From assembly GCF_018613835.1 (NCBI RefSeq), contig NZ_JAGGPM010000019.1, forward strand, positions 60,739-124,738: 64,000 nt of DNA, given 5' to 3'. Each line of letters starts with the position of its first letter. Position 1 is the first letter of the stretch. The stretch is from Arthrobacter sp. ISL-5 (GTDB lineage: Bacteria; Actinomycetota; Actinomycetes; Actinomycetales; Micrococcaceae). The notes beneath the pieces were generated by a model. It was given only the letters and a program-made list of their open reading frames with translations, made no database searches and was not told where the DNA came from. Of the stretch, positions 61,108 to 64,000 are shown in pieces. The position numbers were made by a program, and so were the translations under genes.

Positions 61108-61144
61108 TTGGTTGTAGGATATTGCCGCAGGGAGGGGGTGTCAA
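61098..61144 (-). promoter_or_regulatory. Strong promoter and operator of the ArsR-SRPBCC operon
   Basis: On the minus strand TTGACA (61139-61144), exactly 17 bases, then TATCCT (61116-61121). An 8-4-8 palindrome CTACAACC-ATTT-GGTTGTAG (61098-61117) overlaps the -10 edge and the ATG. This gives a near-ideal vegetative promoter covered by an operator. Confidence 0.75.
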
Positions 61145-61301
61145 TCCCCCTATTTTGCCCGGACCCGGGCCGCATTGGTTCCGGGACCTAAAACACCCCG
61201 CCGGATTTAGGCTGGGATCCATATTTTCCGGGATTTACTGTGGATAGCATTGGGTGACCGGACAGAGCCGTCCGGACGGGTATCAACGCCGAAGGAAACC
61301 C

Positions 61302-62900
61302 ATGGCCGCAGCTACAGTGGACGACATCCTGTCGGATCTCCCCCTGGGTTTCGCCAGCCTCATCCTCCGGCCGTCCCGCGCGGAATCACCCATTGAACGT
61401 TTTCTGATCGTTGACGCCGACGACGAGACTTCCGACGGCGGGGCAGCGTTTGTCCTGCTCATCGGAGTGCGCGGACGCTCCGCTCTGCCGGCGCTGCGGC
61501 GCCTTCTGAAAAACCCTCCGCTGGTGCTGGCCGTCAAGGGCGGCCCCGAGGAACTGGGGGAAGCCGAAGAGCTGCTCCGGGCTGCCGGAACCGGCCTCCT
61601 TCTGGTGGATCCGGCAGCGGACTGGGACCGGCTGCTATCCATCGCCAAGGACCGGATCCAGCCACGCAGCTACCAGAGCGAGGTACTGACGCTGCTGGAA
61701 GAAGACCTGTTCGCCATCGCCCAGACGACGGCCCGCCTGACGTCGAGCCACGTGGTGATCGAGGATGCCGCCAACAAGGTCCTGGCCTACTCCACGGTGT
61801 CGAATGACATCGACGAGCTGCGTAAGGCGTCAATTCTGGCCCGACGCGGTCCGCGCAAATACGAGCTGCTTCTCAAGGATCTTGGCGCCTACCGCGAACT
61901 GCACCGGACCCGCCTGCCGGTCAGGGTTCCGGCCAGGCCCCAGGACGGCCTGCGGGAGCGGGTCGCCATTAGCCTGTTCGCCGGAGACCGCATCATGGGG
62001 TACATCTGGCTCCAGGAAACCGGGGACGGTTTCAGCGCGGACGTTGATTATGTCCTGACCGGATCAGCCGCGCGAGCCTCCGCCGAGCTGATCCGCTACC
62101 GCAACCAGCAGTCGGTGCATATGCGCGAGGACCGCATTGCGCGGATCCTGTCGGGCCCGGCGGAAGCCGCAGCGAGTGCACACAGCGAGAAGATCCCGGC
62201 GGACTTTCCTTCGGCCCTGATCCTGCTGGGAATGTCCGCCGCTGGGGCGCAGGAAGACGACGCGGCCCTCAAACACGGGGAACTCGCCAACCTTGCGTCC
62301 ATCCATGCGGCGGCCTACAAACCGTCTGCCGTCGTGGGGCAGTTCAACGGCGACACCGCTGTGATCATCCCGGGGCTCCAGTCCACCAACGCCGAGGCCG
62401 GGCTCCGGAGCCTCGCCGAAGCCATCGTCCGGGACGCCGGGAAGCACCTGGGCATCAGTCCTTTCGCGGCAGTGGGGCCGATCGCCCCCGATCTGTTGTC
62501 GATTCACTCCGTGACCGCCAAGACGGAAGCCCTGCTCGGCTGCATGCGGCGGTCAGGGACCGCTGCCGTGGCCACCGTGGACGACTTCGAGGTGGACATC
62601 CTGTTCCACGAGGCGGTGGAGAACTTCACGGCCTCCGACTTCCGCCATCGCAGCCTCTGGGCCCTCCTCCGGGACGACGGCGAGCTGGCCGAAACCCTCC
62701 GGGCGTATTTCGAGGCGTCCCTGGACGTGGCCGAATGCGCCCAGCGCATGAGGATGCACAAGAACACCGTCTACTACAGGATCAGCAAAATCAGCAGGGT
62801 CACCGGCCTGAACTTCAGCAATCCCCGAGATTCATTGGTCGCCCTGCTTCATATCCAGGAGTGGGCCGGCAAGCATAAGGAGCACCTGGGCAAGAAATGA
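61302..62900 (+). CDS. PucR-family transcriptional regulator
   Basis: 532 residues from ATG 61302 (GAAGGAAA upstream). The N-terminal ~120 residues are a PucR-type sensor region, a GGDEF-like/CdaR middle domain follows, and the C-terminal helix-turn-helix is seen at YFEASLDVAECAQRMRMHKNTVYYRISKI. Family members activate nitrogen-compound catabolic genes. It overlaps the glutaminase gene by ATGA, so it probably senses glutamine or a related amine and controls this set. Confidence 0.9.
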   Translation: MAAATVDDILSDLPLGFASLILRPSRAESPIERFLIVDADDETSDGGAAFVLLIGVRGRSALPALRRLLKNPPLVLAVKGGPEELGEAEELLRAAGTGLLLVDPAADWDRLLSIAKDRIQPRSYQSEVLTLLEEDLFAIAQTTARLTSSHVVIEDAANKVLAYSTVSNDIDELRKASILARRGPRKYELLLKDLGAYRELHRTRLPVRVPARPQDGLRERVAISLFAGDRIMGYIWLQETGDGFSADVDYVLTGSAARASAELIRYRNQQSVHMREDRIARILSGPAEAAASAHSEKIPADFPSALILLGMSAAGAQEDDAALKHGELANLASIHAAAYKPSAVVGQFNGDTAVIIPGLQSTNAEAGLRSLAEAIVRDAGKHLGISPFAAVGPIAPDLLSIHSVTAKTEALLGCMRRSGTAAVATVDDFEVDILFHEAVENFTASDFRHRSLWALLRDDGELAETLRAYFEASLDVAECAQRMRMHKNTVYYRISKISRVTGLNFSNPRDSLVALLHIQEWAGKHKEHLGKK

Positions 62901-63838
62901 TGACAGCACTCGATTCGCCGCCTCTTAACCTGGTCCTGGATGACATCGTCCGCAGCCACCGGCCCAGGAGTGAAGCAGGATCAGTTCCCGCCAGCATCCC
63001 CCACCTGTCATCCCCGCCGTTCAACCGTTTCGGGATTGCGGTCGCCACCACATCCGGGGACGTGTTCAGTTCCGGCGACGCGGATCTTCCGTTCTCGATC
63101 CAGAGCATCTCGAAGGTCTTCACCCTGGCCATGGCGCTCAGCGCCGGTGACCCCAGTGCGCTCTGGTCCCGCGTACTTCGCGAGCCGTCAGGGACATCCT
63201 TCAACTCCCTGGTGCAGCTTGAGGTGGAGCACGGGATCCCCCGGAACCCGTTCATCAATTCGGGCGCCCTGGTGGTGACCGACCACCTGATGGAGAGGTC
63301 CGCTGACGCTGCAGGTCATGTCCTGCGCTTCCTCCGCGGCCAGGCGGGGCAGCACAGTGGCCAGGGACCGTTCATCGATGAGGTGGCCGCAGAGAACGAG
63401 CTGGCCAACAGCAGCCGCAACCTGGCCCTGGCCCACTTCCTGAAGAACTTCGGCAACCTGCACCGGCCCGCCGAGGCCGTGGTGGAGAACTACGTCAGAC
63501 AGTGCTCCATCATGATGAGCTGCGTCGAGATGGCGAAGGCCGGCCTGTTCCTTGCCCGCGGCGGGCACGGCGCAACCGGCCCCGTCGTCTCACGGAGCGA
63601 GGCCAAGCGCATCGGATCCATCATGCTCACCTGCGGCATGTACGACGCCGCCGGTGAGTTCGCCTACCGCGTCGGCCTTCCCGGAAAGAGCGGTGTGGGC
63701 GGCGGAATCCTGGTAATCGTCCCCGGGGAGTGCGCCATCTGCGTCTGGAGCCCGCGGCTGGACTCCAAGGGAAATTCCCTGGCGGGCTCGGCGGCCCTCG
63801 CTGACCTGTCCGACCGCACCGGGTGGTCCGTTTTCTGA
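62897..63838 (+). CDS. glsA: Glutaminase
   Basis: 313 residues. The serine-dependent beta-lactamase-like glutaminase motifs are clear: FSIQSISKVFTL (SxxK nucleophile), NPFINSGAL, ENYVRQCS (Tyr), MLTCGMYDAAGEFAYRVGLP and GKSGVGGGIL. It converts glutamine to glutamate and ammonia in the cytoplasm. It starts inside the PucR stop and is followed 65 bases later by a permease start. Confidence 0.93.
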   Translation: MMTALDSPPLNLVLDDIVRSHRPRSEAGSVPASIPHLSSPPFNRFGIAVATTSGDVFSSGDADLPFSIQSISKVFTLAMALSAGDPSALWSRVLREPSGTSFNSLVQLEVEHGIPRNPFINSGALVVTDHLMERSADAAGHVLRFLRGQAGQHSGQGPFIDEVAAENELANSSRNLALAHFLKNFGNLHRPAEAVVENYVRQCSIMMSCVEMAKAGLFLARGGHGATGPVVSRSEAKRIGSIMLTCGMYDAAGEFAYRVGLPGKSGVGGGILVIVPGECAICVWSPRLDSKGNSLAGSAALADLSDRTGWSVF

Positions 63839-63903
63839 TCCGGTCCCCGCACTTTCCCGTTCCACCCCTCAGTTAGATCTTCAACCGGTCGAAAGGATCA
63901 CCC

Positions 63904-64000
63904 ATGTCCAACAACCCCAATGACGAGGTTGGCCAGCACGAGGCTGACAGTGGTCACGCCCATGCTTCGGAATCCCTCCTTCATGCGGAAGACAAGGGCT
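63904..64000 (+). CDS. N-terminus of a probable APC amino acid permease (cut by the window end)
   Basis: ATG 63904 follows GAAAGGA. Only 32 residues are visible, His/Asp/Glu-rich and ending in LLHAEDKG, which commonly precedes the first membrane helix of APC amino acid permeases. With the PucR and glutaminase genes upstream, glutamine/glutamate uptake would fit. The identification rests on this short stretch. Confidence 0.45.
   Translation, partial: MSNNPNDEVGQHEADSGHAHASESLLHAEDKG

Overview
The window is very GC-rich, densely packed DNA with frequent GTG/TTG starts, ATGA stop-start overlaps and protein families typical of soil actinobacteria. Gene content and protein style fit a member of the Micrococcaceae close to Arthrobacter/Pseudarthrobacter (inference from recognised families; no search was run). 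No rRNA, intact tRNA, CRISPR array, prophage or complete insertion sequence was seen.

Layout. 1-16 kb: small regulators, a nucleotide-kinase-like protein, flavin oxidoreductase, alpha/beta hydrolase, a secreted basic protein, a subtilisin-like protease with Ig-like repeats, CorA, an APC permease, a cupin and a glutamine amidotransferase, together with three broken genes. 16-21.3 kb: a FadR-type regulator facing an operon of MatC-type permease, family III CoA-transferase and fused AccD/AccA-like carboxyltransferase. This looks like a malonate (or related diacid) pathway working through CoA thioesters. 21-38.8 kb: housekeeping and stress genes, including a CPA1 antiporter with a UBP zinc finger, an ABC exporter followed by a MutT1-like protein, an HNH nuclease with an EVE-like N-terminus, TetR plus zinc ribbon, a matrixin-like protease and an alanine-type aminotransferase. 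38.8-55.5 kb: an island-like catabolic block. It begins at a truncated FGGY kinase next to a tRNA T-arm-like sequence. It carries a ribose-type ABC importer with DhaK/DhaL-like kinase and a DeoR regulator, then a GntR/SDR/MFS/lyase/hydroxyacid-dehydrogenase cluster, a dead RidA, a GNAT protein and a rhodanese. 55.5-64 kb: a DUF2848/MHS transporter/GntR/nitrilase cluster whose two promoters share one operator, a ZIP transporter, an ArsR-SRPBCC pair, and a PucR-glutaminase-permease set cut by the window end.

Two themes run through the whole window. First, one palindrome (core GACGGCGGGA...TCCCGCCGTC) recurs about ten times between genes, with a few related hairpins; most copies sit where a terminator would, but at least one lies between divergent genes. 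Second, about eight genes are interrupted by stops, frameshifts or truncation. This is either real gene decay or uncorrected sequencing errors, and read-level checking is needed to tell which.
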